DNA from: CAYWWY01 sp964462525
Lineage (GTDB): Bacteria > Thermotogota > Thermotogae > MWEM01
NCBI GenBank assembly: GCA_964462525.1
Contig: CAYWWY010000001.1
Coordinates: forward strand, 124,001 to 188,000
Length of the DNA: 64,000 nucleotides
Reading direction: 5' to 3'
Shown: positions 17,188 to 25,141 of the stretch, one piece after another
How positions within the stretch are numbered: position 1 is the first letter of the stretch
Layout of the letters: each line of letters begins with the position of its first letter
The notes under the pieces: generated by a model
Databases searched by the model: none
The model's input: the letters and a program-made list of their open reading frames with translations, nothing else
Told to the model about the DNA's origin: nothing
Translations under genes and position numbers: made by a program

Positions 17188-19887
17188 TCATGAAACTGTC
17201 ATTTTCCACTTGCGCAGAATCCACTTTTCAAGCTCAACAACAACGAAAACAAGCATTCCAATCGAAATAGGGAAGAACCAATAGGCACCACCAATCGGGG
17301 TAGTGCCGAAAACAGTGTTCATCGTGGGGAGATAAGTCAAGGCGATCTGTAGGATCAATAGAATCCCCGAAACGATCCATGCGACTTTATTCCGAAAAAG
17401 GTCTTTCGATAACGCCGGAAGTTGAAGCGAACGGGAATTGAAGAGGTAAAACAATTGCCCAAACACAAGGGTATGGATGGATATAGTCCGAGAAGTGTCC
17501 AGATCATATCCCCCATTTCTAAGATTCTGGAAGAGTAGAAAGGTAAACCCTCCAATGAGAACCGACACGAAGGAGATCCTCCAGAGAAAATATCGGTCGA
17601 GGATCGACTTCTTTGGATCTCTTGGAGGTTTTTTCATCGTATCTCTTTCCATTGGCTCAAAAGCAAGAGCAAGAGCAAGGGTAATGGCGGTGACCATATT
17701 GACCCATAGAATCTGCAGGGGGGTAATGGGGAGCATCCGGCCTGACAATATGGCAAGGATAATCACCAACGCTTCAGCACCGTTTGTTGGTAGGATGAAT
17801 AGAATAGCTTTTCGTAAATTGGCATAAATGGTCCTTCCTTCTTCGACAGCATTTACGATCGAAGCGAAATTATCGTCGACAAGGACCATTTCTGCGGCTT
17901 CTTTTGTTACCTCTGTTCCTTTGATGCCCATGGCAATCCCTACATCCGCTCGTTTCAAAGCAGGGGCATCATTAACTCCATCACCAGTCATCGCGCAAAC
18001 ACTCCCGTGAGATTGAAGCGCTTGAACTAGACGCAGTTTGTGTTCAGGGCTTGTCCGAGCAAAAATGTCATACTCCAAAACAACACGTTTAAGCTCTTCT
18101 ACGGATAAGTCTTCCAACTCTGCGCCGCTGATGGCTTTGCCTTCATCCCCGATTCCCATTGCTTTTCCTATTGCTTGGGCGGTAGCCATATGATCTCCAG
18201 TAATCATCTTCACACGAATGCCCGCTTCTTTACACTCCCTGATGGCATTGATAGCTTCCGGTCTTGGAGGATCCATGATCCCAATCAATCCAGCGAAGAT
18301 AAGTCCCTCCTGGAGGTCTTCATGGTCGAAATGATTTCGGTCTTTTTCAACTTTGCAAAAAGCCGCACCCAATACTCTTTGGCCTTCTTGCGCAAGACTC
18401 TGTATCTCCCCGGTCCAAAACTCTTCATCGAGGCTCTGGTTTTCCCCGTTGCTGAATTCTTGATCGCTCATCTCCAGAAGTCTGTCCGGTGCTCCTTTGA
18501 CAAGAATCCATCGGCTATCGTCCCAATCATGCATGGTTGCCATGTATTTGTGTTCCGAATCAAAGGGAATGGTATTCAACCGTTTCGGTTTGTTTGGATT
18601 CATACCAGCCTTTATTCCAAGCGTAGTTAAAGCCCCTTCAGTTGGTTCTCCCAAAACCACCCATTCTCCCTCTTCATTTTTCTTGATATCCGCATTATTA
18701 CACAACCAACTTATGAGTAGAAGTTGATCCAAATCTACTGGCCTAGCGTCTGGAGGTATCTCTTCCTTGCCAAGGTACAGTTTTCCTTCGGGTTGATACC
18801 CGACTCCTTCTACGGTGTATTGGCTGCTTCTTGTTATGAGGGATTTAACCGTCATTTCATTCTTAGTGAGTGTTCCTGTTTTATCCGAGCAGATGACCGA
18901 GACGCTGCCCAGCGTTTCTACGGAAGGCAATCGGCGTATTATCGCGTTTCTCCGGGCCATACGCTGAACACCCAATGTCAAAGTTATGGTTAAAACAGCC
19001 GGAAGCCCTTCCGGAATTGCTGCAACTGCCATTCCAATGGCCGCGAAAACCATATCGTTAACCGAGTAATCCCTTAAAAAAAGGCCGATGAGAAAAAGCA
19101 ACCCGGTTAAACCCAAGATGCCGAAGGAAAGCTGTTTCCCAAAACGGTTGATCTGTTGAATCAAAGGAGTCTTCAGCTGTTCCACTTCCGAAATCATCGT
19201 ACTGATCTTACCAAGTTCTGTATGGCTACCTGTGGCAATGACAACAGCGGTCGCGGTCCCATTACGGATATTGGTTCCCGAATAGACCATGTTTGTTCGA
19301 TCTCCCAAAGGGGACTTTTCTTTTACGACATCGGGTTGTTTTTCTGCTGGCTCGGATTCTCCTGTAAGGGCTGCTTCTTCTACACGAAAACGATCCGCTT
19401 CAAGAATCCGCGCATCCGCGGGGACTTTATCACCCGAGCGGAGCATCAGAATGTCGCCCGGAACCAGTTCTTTTGAATCCACTGCTTTTCGAACCCCATT
19501 TCGAATGACTTGTGTTTGCAGCGACAGCATTTTTTTGATACCTTCTAATGCCTTTTCAGCTCTGTTCTCCTGAATAAAGCCGATAAACGCATTGATTACT
19601 ACTACCCCAAAAATTACCCAAGTATCGATCCAGTGATTCATAAAGGCTGTTATAAGTCCTGCGGTGATCAATACATAAATCAGGACATCATGGAAGTGAC
19701 TCAAAAACTTCACCAACCAAAAGGTCTTTTTTCCTTCCGGAATTACGTTAAAGCCCCATTCCGATCGTCGGTTTTGTACTTCTCGGGATGAGAGTCCCTT
19801 CTCACTTGTTTCAAGCATATTCAGGATTTCTTCGATTTCGATTGAGTGCCATAGTCTTATGGTTGAAGCTGTTTTGTTGTCGCCCAT
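17188..19887 (-). CDS. Cation-transporting P-type ATPase (P2-type, PEGLPA family)
   Basis: An 899-residue membrane pump. An N-terminal cytoplasmic domain precedes the first membrane pair; the actuator loop has the TGES motif (EEAALTGESEPAEK); M4 has AAIPEGLPAVLT; the phosphorylated Asp is in CSDKTGTLTKNEM; the hinge is MTGDGVNDAPALK. Ten helices fit the C-terminal hydrophobic blocks. The P2A calcium pumps carry Asn and Asp in M6, but here M6 reads LWVNMVTAITLALALAFEP, lacking the Asp, so calcium specificity should not be assumed. ATG 19887 is chosen because TTAAAGGAGG precedes it; the longer frame from 20082 runs into the divergent fmdB gene. Confidence 0.9.
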   Translation of the reverse strand: MGDNKTASTIRLWHSIEIEEILNMLETSEKGLSSREVQNRRSEWGFNVIPEGKKTFWLVKFLSHFHDVLIYVLITAGLITAFMNHWIDTWVIFGVVVINAFIGFIQENRAEKALEGIKKMLSLQTQVIRNGVRKAVDSKELVPGDILMLRSGDKVPADARILEADRFRVEEAALTGESEPAEKQPDVVKEKSPLGDRTNMVYSGTNIRNGTATAVVIATGSHTELGKISTMISEVEQLKTPLIQQINRFGKQLSFGILGLTGLLFLIGLFLRDYSVNDMVFAAIGMAVAAIPEGLPAVLTITLTLGVQRMARRNAIIRRLPSVETLGSVSVICSDKTGTLTKNEMTVKSLITRSSQYTVEGVGYQPEGKLYLGKEEIPPDARPVDLDQLLLISWLCNNADIKKNEEGEWVVLGEPTEGALTTLGIKAGMNPNKPKRLNTIPFDSEHKYMATMHDWDDSRWILVKGAPDRLLEMSDQEFSNGENQSLDEEFWTGEIQSLAQEGQRVLGAAFCKVEKDRNHFDHEDLQEGLIFAGLIGIMDPPRPEAINAIRECKEAGIRVKMITGDHMATAQAIGKAMGIGDEGKAISGAELEDLSVEELKRVVLEYDIFARTSPEHKLRLVQALQSHGSVCAMTGDGVNDAPALKRADVGIAMGIKGTEVTKEAAEMVLVDDNFASIVNAVEEGRTIYANLRKAILFILPTNGAEALVIILAILSGRMLPITPLQILWVNMVTAITLALALAFEPMERDTMKKPPRDPKKSILDRYFLWRISFVSVLIGGFTFLLFQNLRNGGYDLDTSRTISIHTLVFGQLFYLFNSRSLQLPALSKDLFRNKVAWIVSGILLILQIALTYLPTMNTVFGTTPIGGAYWFFPISIGMLVFVVVELEKWILRKWKMTVS

Positions 19888-19925
19888 ATGGTCCTCCTTT
19901 AAAAGGATGGTCGTCTTCACTCCGT

Positions 19926-19934
19926 ATTGTAACA
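19926..19934 (-). promoter_or_regulatory. Extended -10 promoter element for the P-type ATPase gene
   Basis: Minus-strand TGTTACAAT about 40 bases upstream of the start; a weak -35 only. It lies back to back with the fmdB promoter. Confidence 0.35.
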
Positions 19935-19952
19935 CATACCCATAGCCATTTG

Positions 19953-19961
19953 TGCTATAAT
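19953..19961 (+). promoter_or_regulatory. Extended -10 promoter element for the fmdB-type gene
   Basis: TGCTATAAT, 40 bases upstream of the ATG at 20002. No good -35 is seen at 17 bases. Confidence 0.45.
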
Positions 19962-20001
19962 ACGTGTCGAAAATGACAATGCTGAAACAGGAGGGTATGC
20001 T

Positions 20002-20328
20002 ATGCCAATCTACAAGTATCAATGCGTGAAATGCCACAAAGTCCTCGAGGTGATCCAGAAGATCACAGACGAACCCCTGCAAACATGCAATGATTGTGGT
20101 GGAACCCTAAAAAAAATGATTGGAAGGGTAGGAATCAAATTTACGGGAAGTGGCTTTTACATAACCGACAAAAAAGGGTCGAAGACGCTTCCATCAACCA
20201 CAAACAAAACTGGAGAACAAACCGGTGGAAAAGCCGAACCAGCAGAATCTCGTTCAAATGATGGGAAAAGCCAAGAATCTCAGGAAAGCACTCCAAGCGG
20301 ACAATCAGACAAAAAAGAGGCCGTATAG
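20002..20328 (+). CDS. FmdB-family zinc ribbon protein
   Basis: A 108-residue protein starting MPIYKYQCVKCHKVLEVIQK, with a second CxxC pair in QTCNDCGGTLKKMIG, forming a small zinc ribbon of the FmdB/CxxC_CxxC_SSSS type; the motif FTGSGFYITD is the family's next conserved block. The C-terminal 50 residues are low-complexity and polar (K, S, T, E, Q). The function of the family is not established. AGGAGGG precedes the ATG. The stop codon lies inside the terminator hairpin. Confidence 0.9.
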   Translation: MPIYKYQCVKCHKVLEVIQKITDEPLQTCNDCGGTLKKMIGRVGIKFTGSGFYITDKKGSKTLPSTTNKTGEQTGGKAEPAESRSNDGKSQESQESTPSGQSDKKEAV

Positions 20329-20340
20329 GCCTCTTTTTTT
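20311..20340. terminator. Bidirectional intrinsic terminator between fmdB gene and tRNA-Gly
   Basis: GAGGCC (20317-20322), loop GTATA, GGCCTC (20328-20333) followed by seven T; on the other strand the stem is followed by a matching A/T run. It can stop both fmdB transcription and the opposing tRNA transcript. Confidence 0.85.
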
Positions 20341-20414
20341 GGAGCGGCCGACGGGACTCGAACCCGCAACACTCAGCTTGGGAAGCTGATGCTCTACCGT
20401 TGAACTACGGCCGC
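20340..20414 (-). tRNA. tRNA-Gly (anticodon CCC)
   Basis: On the minus strand a complete cloverleaf: acceptor GCGGCCG pairing with CGGCCGC, D-arm with AGTTCAACGGTAGAGC, anticodon stem TCAGC/GCTGA with loop TTCCCAA (anticodon CCC), T-arm GCGGGTTCGAGTCCCG. The CCA end is encoded. It ends directly against the terminator. Confidence 0.96.
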
Positions 20415-20426
20415 TTTTCAGTACGT

Positions 20427-20455
20427 ATTGTAACGTAAATCGATTCAGAAGTCAA
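20427..20455 (-). promoter_or_regulatory. Promoter of tRNA-Gly
   Basis: Minus-strand TTGACT (20455-20450), a 17-base spacer and TACAAT (20432-20427), so transcription would start about 6 bases ahead of the tRNA. The -35 lies inside the last codons of the tandem FeoA gene. Confidence 0.65.
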
Positions 20456-20918
20456 GAGTGACTTTGATCCGAGAAGCGAATCCATAAGGAATTAGAACGC
20501 TCTGATTGGTTTCAGTGCGCAGCACAATCGGATGACTCACATTCCGGGGAAGAACAGTAAACTTTTTGCCTTCTTGGACTCCTATGCTTACCATTTTTCT
20601 TTGAAATCCTTTCCCACCGACGAGGGATGCAATGATGATTCTTTGACCGCTTTGCCCAAATTGAAGAGAAAAGGGTTGTTGGATTTCGACCATGATTTGG
20701 GACGTGATTTCTCTGCGCAAGGTTACCGTTGTCCCTCCAAGGCGATAAATAACGGGATCTCCTAAAGGAGCCTCCTTAAGGACTTCTACTTTTTCCCCAG
20801 GAAAGAACCCCATACCTTGAATCCGTTCGGCGTACTCATCAGTAATTTGGATTTCTCTAATTATCCCATGATCCATTTCTTCAAGCATGGATAACGGGAA
20901 CAAGAAACGATTATCCAT
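20445..20918 (-). CDS. feoA: Tandem FeoA-domain protein
   Basis: 157 residues containing two successive FeoA SH3-like domains, about 7-80 (LGGTTVTLRREITSQIMVEI at its end) and about 82-157 (ending YGFASRIKVTL). Each has the family's pattern of a glycine-rich turn followed by GMGFFPGEKVEVL or SIGVQEGKKFTVL. FeoA domains bind and modulate the FeoB iron transporter. Usual FeoA proteins are single 75-90-residue domains, so this one is a fused pair. It overlaps the upstream membrane-protein gene by 8 bases and is the last gene of the feo operon. Confidence 0.88.
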   Translation of the reverse strand: MDNRFLFPLSMLEEMDHGIIREIQITDEYAERIQGMGFFPGEKVEVLKEAPLGDPVIYRLGGTTVTLRREITSQIMVEIQQPFSLQFGQSGQRIIIASLVGGKGFQRKMVSIGVQEGKKFTVLPRNVSHPIVLRTETNQSVLIPYGFASRIKVTLDF

Positions 20919-21318
20919 GCATCGGTCCCCTTTCTACCGGGTTTTTTAGCGCATATTTTCCAAGGACCAATGATACGACTCCTATGGTTATAATGATCAG
21001 AAATAAGAGATCCCAGGAAAACAAAGCCTCTCCTTCTTCCAGCCACGCGCCAAACCACTTGCTGACTGATCGCAAAAATTCATATCCTCCCACAAAAAGA
21101 GAAAACAACCCACCAACAAACAGATGGGCATAACCCCTGGGCAATTGATGGTATATATCACGAATCCCCAAAAAAAGGATTGAGGATGCCAATGCCAAAA
21201 TCAAACCGGTTGGGATATTCGCCTCAGAAAAAACTCCGTAAATAACAAGAGCAGAAACTGTCCCATTAGTGGCTGCGCCGGTAATTCCAGCGATTGTTAA
21301 CACTATTTTCTTCCTCAT
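20911..21318 (-). CDS. Unknown membrane protein encoded inside the feo operon
   Basis: About 135 residues with three or four hydrophobic segments (KKIVLTIAGITGAATNGTVS, GLILALASSILFLGI, AHLFVGGLFSLFVGGYEFL, LLFLIIITIGVVSLVLG). I do not recognise the family. The ATG at 21318 overlaps the feoB stop as ATGA, a strong sign of coupled translation, whereas a start at 21408 would add 30 residues read in another frame of feoB. Location between feoB and feoA suggests a role in ferrous iron uptake, but that is inference from position. Confidence 0.8.
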   Translation of the reverse strand: MRKKIVLTIAGITGAATNGTVSALVIYGVFSEANIPTGLILALASSILFLGIRDIYHQLPRGYAHLFVGGLFSLFVGGYEFLRSVSKWFGAWLEEGEALFSWDLLFLIIITIGVVSLVLGKYALKNPVERGPMHG

Positions 21319-23276
21319 GAACCAATCCCCCCAAAAACGCGGATCAATAGAGCTAGGATATAGGCCAATCCAACACTCATTACAAATGATACCAACGACC
21401 AATGCCAACAGCCCGCTTCATTCTTGATCACAACAAGAGTCGCAAAACAGGGAACATACGCCATAACGAAGAATAGGAACGATAAAGCTACTATCGGCGA
21501 AAAATGGTTTTGTAGGGTTATGGAAAGGGTTTGTGCTTCTTCCCCAACTCCGTATAAGGTAGCTAAAGTCGAAATAACAACCTCTTTGGCAGATAGTCCG
21601 AATATCAAGGCAGTTGTCGCTTGCCAATCAAACCCAAGGGGTTGGAACATCGGCTGGATTGATCGGCCCAACATGGCAGCATAACTGTTTTCGACCTCTC
21701 CCCCTGCGGGAAAAAAGGTTAAAACCCATATGATCATTGTAGCAACGAGAATGATCGTTCCCGCCTTTTGAAGGAAATGCTTTCCCTTTGACCACATGTA
21801 AATCATGATGTTCCTAATGTGGGGGAGACGATAGCGAGGCATCTCCATTATTAATGGGGAGGTTTTGCCTTTATACAGAAATTTGTTTAAGAAATACGCA
21901 ACTAGTGCGGTTACTGCTACACTTGCGGCATAAATGCCTGCCAGCACCATTCCAGGGTTTCTGGGAAAAAGAGCCGCCACGAATATCGTGTAGACAGGTA
22001 ATCGCGCGCTACAGGATACAAAAGGAATGCTAAGGATGGTAACAATACGTTCTCTTCTGCTTTCGATCGATCTTGTGGACATGATGGCCGGTACAGAGCA
22101 ACCAAATCCCAGAATCATCGACATAAAGGATCTACCGGAAAGCCTAAGTCGAACCATCATGCGATCAACTACAAATGCAGCTCTAGGAAAGTATCCCGTT
22201 TCTTCCAAGATTCCCATAAAGATGAAGAGCACAAATATGTTGGGAAGGAAAACAAGCACCCCACCCACCCCTCCAATTAATCCATCAGAAACAAAAGATT
22301 GAATCATCGGCTTCCACGAAGAAAGAGATACCCATCCAGCCAATTGCTCAAACGATTTTTCCAAAAGGACCATCAACGGTTCTGCAACCACAAATGTCAA
22401 TTCAAAAATCATATACAAAAAAGCGATGAAGATTGGAATACCAAGAAACTTATGAGTGAATACATGGTCCAAAGCGTCGTTAATGCTCCATATCGAAGAC
22501 TTTCCCGATTGAACGGCTTGCTGAAGCACTCCACGAATGAAGGCATACCGTTCTTTGACAATAGTTTGTGACACTTCCTTTTGAAAAACTGGAAGCCGTG
22601 TTTGTATGCCTTCCTGTTCCAACTGTCTTTTGACTTCTGGATCTCCTTCTAACCATTTGATAGAAACCCATCGTGCGCGGTAGCTCTTTAGAGAAGGTGT
22701 CTGAAGGATCTCTTTTTGGGCGGTCTCGATCCATTGTTCAACGGGTTCGGAATACTGAAGAGCAAATGGACGAAGCTGATGGTTCGGAATATTGACCATA
22801 ATGTCAATCGTCTGTTTCAAATCTGAAATGCCTTCCGAATGAATCGCAGTAGTGAAGACAATCGGTATTCCCAGCCGTTTTTCCAGTTCTCCTTTGTCAA
22901 TCGCCCATTGATTCCTCTTCGCTTCATCCATAGAATTGATTACAAGCACAATACGAGAACGCAATTCCATCATCTGAATCAGAAAATATAGGCTGCGTTC
23001 CAAGTTTAAGGCATCGCTAACGATGACAACAACATCTGGTGACGAGTTGAGAAGGTAATCTCTACACACTTTCTCATCGATTGTGCGCGCACCCAACGTA
23101 TATGAGCCCGGGAGATCGGTAACCTGAATATCTACGCCATTATGATAGTAACTACCTTCCTTTTTTTCAACAGTTACCCCTGGCCAATTCCCTACGCTTT
23201 GCCTCATGCCGGTAAGCGAATTGAACAGCGTTGTTTTCCCCACATTTGGATTTCCTGCCAGAGCTATTCTGGACAT
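21315..23276 (-). CDS. feoB: Ferrous iron transporter FeoB
   Basis: A 653-residue inner-membrane Fe(II) transporter with an N-terminal G protein. G1 is AGNPNVGKTTLFNSLTG, G3 is TDLPGSYTLG, and the G4 position reads NSMD. The membrane part has the two Gate repeats, with conserved LGFGCSVPAIMSTRSIESRRE and the Cys-containing VSCSARLPVYTIF, and ends with the PCFATLVVIKNEAG segment. Length is at the short end for FeoB (most are 650-770). AGAGGAGGT precedes the ATG. It is in an operon with the DUF454 gene upstream and feoA downstream, under an apparent Fur-type operator at 24071-24087. Confidence 0.96.
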   Translation of the reverse strand: MSRIALAGNPNVGKTTLFNSLTGMRQSVGNWPGVTVEKKEGSYYHNGVDIQVTDLPGSYTLGARTIDEKVCRDYLLNSSPDVVVIVSDALNLERSLYFLIQMMELRSRIVLVINSMDEAKRNQWAIDKGELEKRLGIPIVFTTAIHSEGISDLKQTIDIMVNIPNHQLRPFALQYSEPVEQWIETAQKEILQTPSLKSYRARWVSIKWLEGDPEVKRQLEQEGIQTRLPVFQKEVSQTIVKERYAFIRGVLQQAVQSGKSSIWSINDALDHVFTHKFLGIPIFIAFLYMIFELTFVVAEPLMVLLEKSFEQLAGWVSLSSWKPMIQSFVSDGLIGGVGGVLVFLPNIFVLFIFMGILEETGYFPRAAFVVDRMMVRLRLSGRSFMSMILGFGCSVPAIMSTRSIESRRERIVTILSIPFVSCSARLPVYTIFVAALFPRNPGMVLAGIYAASVAVTALVAYFLNKFLYKGKTSPLIMEMPRYRLPHIRNIMIYMWSKGKHFLQKAGTIILVATMIIWVLTFFPAGGEVENSYAAMLGRSIQPMFQPLGFDWQATTALIFGLSAKEVVISTLATLYGVGEEAQTLSITLQNHFSPIVALSFLFFVMAYVPCFATLVVIKNEAGCWHWSLVSFVMSVGLAYILALLIRVFGGIGS

Positions 23277-23301
23277 AGACTGTAAACCTCCTCTAAAGGA
23301 A

Positions 23302-23598
23302 TCAATAGTATCTCGTCCAATCGAAAGGGGTAATTTCGTCTCCGAAAATCTTCGGGAAAAGGAGGGGTTTCACAATCCTCCAACTTCGCGAAAAAAGCCT
23401 CAACGGTAAGCGAATCATTGCTTGTGGATCCACTTCATGACCGGTTTGAAAGAAAGCAAGCCATTCGTTTTGATTTTCCAAAGCGTTCAAATATAGAAAT
23501 AACGATCGACCAAACAACTCATGCAATACTGGAATGGAAATATTCCACAAATAATCCGCGCTTTTGCTGTTTGGATTGTTCGTTTCATTGCGACCCAT
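23302..23598 (-). CDS. Small hypothetical protein between DUF454 gene and feoB
   Basis: About 99 residues from an ATG at 23598, opening MGRNETNNPNSKSADYLWNI; it is helical and rich in Leu, Phe and Arg, with no Cys. It overlaps the DUF454 end by 14 bases and stops 25 bases before feoB. The frame stays open upstream to 23745, but that part lies within DUF454 in another frame. I do not recognise a family. Its position in the iron operon, filling an otherwise empty 280-base gap, argues that it is real. FeoC-like function is possible, but no winged-helix signature is evident. Confidence 0.5.
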   Translation of the reverse strand: MGRNETNNPNSKSADYLWNISIPVLHELFGRSLFLYLNALENQNEWLAFFQTGHEVDPQAMIRLPLRLFSRSWRIVKPLLFPKIFGDEITPFDWTRYY

Positions 23599-24037
23599 CC
23601 CCCTTTTTCTGCATTCTTCGCGGAAGGTTCGGGCTAGGGAAATGCACTGAACCTTTGCGTATCGTGCGAATTCTCCAAAAGACAAAAGTTTTGGTACCTC
23701 CCAACAGGAGTGCCAATCCTTTGATCCAGAGGTTTTCTGTTGCAAAGAACATCACAATCAGCAAAACCCAGACTGGGATCAGTATGGTTAGTTTGGCTGC
23801 AACAGTCATCCCCTTTCGTTCGATCATGGCCCCAACTGTTTTTTTATAAATGCCTTGGTTCTGTACCCATTGATGCAATCGATCGGAGCTACGCACATAG
23901 CATCCGAGAGCAAGCAGAATAAAAGGAGTTGTTGGGAGGAACGGGAGAATCACGCCTAGAACACCCAGGAAAAAAAAGACGCTACCTAGCACCTTTAAAA
24001 GAATTTCGTATAATCCTTTTTTGGAAAGGAATTTCAT
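23585..24037 (-). CDS. DUF454 (YbaN) family membrane protein
   Basis: 150 residues with the typical DUF454 opening: a first helix LLKVLGSVFFFLGVLGVILP followed by PFLPTTPFILLALGCYVRSS and the conserved segment HQWVQNQGIYKKTVGAMIER. Two further helices come after KGMTVAAKL. The function of the family is unknown, though it is often found near iron or heme genes. It is the first gene after the Fur-type promoter and so probably heads the feo operon. Confidence 0.88.
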   Translation of the reverse strand: MKFLSKKGLYEILLKVLGSVFFFLGVLGVILPFLPTTPFILLALGCYVRSSDRLHQWVQNQGIYKKTVGAMIERKGMTVAAKLTILIPVWVLLIVMFFATENLWIKGLALLLGGTKTFVFWRIRTIRKGSVHFPSPNLPRRMQKKGDGSQ

Positions 24038-24070
24038 GATGCCTCAACTCTCCGTACCATATCGACAATA

Positions 24071-24087
24071 ATGAGAATGATTCTCAT
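24071..24087. promoter_or_regulatory. Fur-type operator (perfect 7-3-7 palindrome)
   Basis: ATGAGAA-TGA-TTCTCAT is a perfect inverted repeat strongly resembling the ferric-uptake-regulator box. It lies just downstream of the predicted start point of the minus-strand promoter at 24098-24126, a position that would block transcription when iron is plentiful. The downstream genes are feo genes, which fits. Confidence 0.85.
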
Positions 24088-24097
24088 ATTTGAATCA

Positions 24098-24126
24098 ATT
24101 ATACCGGATTTTCGAAAGTTTGTCAA
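24098..24126 (-). promoter_or_regulatory. Consensus sigma70 promoter of the feo operon
   Basis: Minus strand: TTGACA (24126-24121), exactly 17 bases, TATAAT (24103-24098). Both hexamers are perfect consensus. The predicted +1 near 24091 abuts the Fur-type palindrome. Confidence 0.85.
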
Positions 24127-24183
24127 GCTTGAGATTGGCTCAAATGAAATACAGAGGATTCCCTCCTTTTTCGGGAATAGTCA

Positions 24184-24192
24184 TGGTATAAT
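24184..24192 (+). promoter_or_regulatory. Extended -10 promoter for the MEMO gene
   Basis: TGGTATAAT, 44 bases upstream of the chosen ATG at 24237; no clear -35. The same extended -10 word recurs at 46623. Confidence 0.5.
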
Positions 24193-24236
24193 TGCAGTGG
24201 ATGATCCGACAAAACCGAAAGAAAGGGGTGATGGGA

Positions 24237-25070
24237 ATGATTCGGAACCCAATTGTTTCAGATGTCTTCTACCCGAGTCATCCTCAAAAACTAACCGAAA
24301 CGATCCGAGGGTTGTTTACCCATCAACTGGGCCCTGGGACGATTCCCCCTTTAAACAAGAAGAAACTGGATAAAAGCGTAGGATTGATCTTGCCCCATGC
24401 AGGATATATGTATTCAGGACCCATCGCCGCGTGGGGTTTGTCTGAAGTGATGAAAATTGGCACACCAGAATCCGTCATGCTAATTGGTCCTTCTCATACG
24501 GGGATGGGAAAACCAATCAGCATATGGGATAAAGGGAGTTGGAAAACACCCCTTGGTGAACTTCAAATTCACCAATCACTGGCACAAAAAATGCTTTCTT
24601 CCTATGAATACGCGCAATCGGACTTCAATGCGCACCTCAACGAACACTCGCTTGAGGTACAGTTGCCTCTGCTTCAGTTTTGTTTTGGCACAGATTTTTC
24701 CATTATCCCGATTGCAATGATGGATCAAAGGAAGAACACAGCCCGAGAATTGGGCCAAGTCATTCATAACATTGCCGAGAAAGAATCCCTGTTGATCATC
24801 GCATCTTCCGATCTCAATCATTATGAACCACACGATCAAACCATTATGAAAGATCAAGAAATCATCGATTCGATCTTAACAGAGGATATAGATGGACTTT
24901 ATGCGGCAATCAAGGAAGATCAGATCTCCATGTGCGGATTTGGAGCAGTAGCGGCTTTAGTGGAAGCGCGCATCGGAACCCCAAAACTTTTACAACACGC
25001 TTCTAGTGGAGATTCCGGCGGAGATTTCTCACACGTAGTGGGCTACGCATCCTTGATCATTCATTCTTAA
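24237..25070 (+). CDS. MEMO family protein (AmmeMemoRadiSam system protein B)
   Basis: About 277 residues. The MEMO family has an extradiol-dioxygenase-like fold; its landmarks are present: LILPHAGYMYSGPIAAWGL, MLIGPSHTGMG, LNEHSLEVQLPLLQF and IIASSDLNHYEPHDQT, including the His residues expected at the metal-like site. In many bacteria the gene sits with an AMMECR1 protein and a radical SAM enzyme; neither is next to it here. Start choice is between ATG 24231 and ATG 24237; I prefer 24237 because AAAGGGG sits at better spacing. The biochemical role of the family is not settled. Confidence 0.9.
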   Translation: MIRNPIVSDVFYPSHPQKLTETIRGLFTHQLGPGTIPPLNKKKLDKSVGLILPHAGYMYSGPIAAWGLSEVMKIGTPESVMLIGPSHTGMGKPISIWDKGSWKTPLGELQIHQSLAQKMLSSYEYAQSDFNAHLNEHSLEVQLPLLQFCFGTDFSIIPIAMMDQRKNTARELGQVIHNIAEKESLLIIASSDLNHYEPHDQTIMKDQEIIDSILTEDIDGLYAAIKEDQISMCGFGAVAALVEARIGTPKLLQHASSGDSGGDFSHVVGYASLIIHS

Positions 25071-25101
25071 GGTAGAGAACCGGTTCATGAATGATCTTCT
25101 T

Positions 25102-25130
25102 TTGGAAGAATTGGCAAACTTTAGTAGAAT
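25102..25130 (+). promoter_or_regulatory. Possible promoter upstream of the broken membrane-protein gene
   Basis: TTGGAA (25102-25107), 17 bases, TAGAAT (25125-25130). Found by eye; supports former expression of the gene that follows. Confidence 0.4.
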
Positions 25131-25141
25131 AAAATCGCTTA

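Noticed and set aside
19888..20082. 65-residue N-terminal extension of the P-type ATPase
   Set aside because: It overlaps the divergent fmdB start and both promoters, while ATG 19887 has TTAAAGGAGG upstream.
20640..20800. Riboswitches upstream of feoA, xpt, pdxS or manC
   Set aside because: No conserved purine, manganese or other riboswitch core could be matched by eye; leaders are short or the genes are internal to operons.
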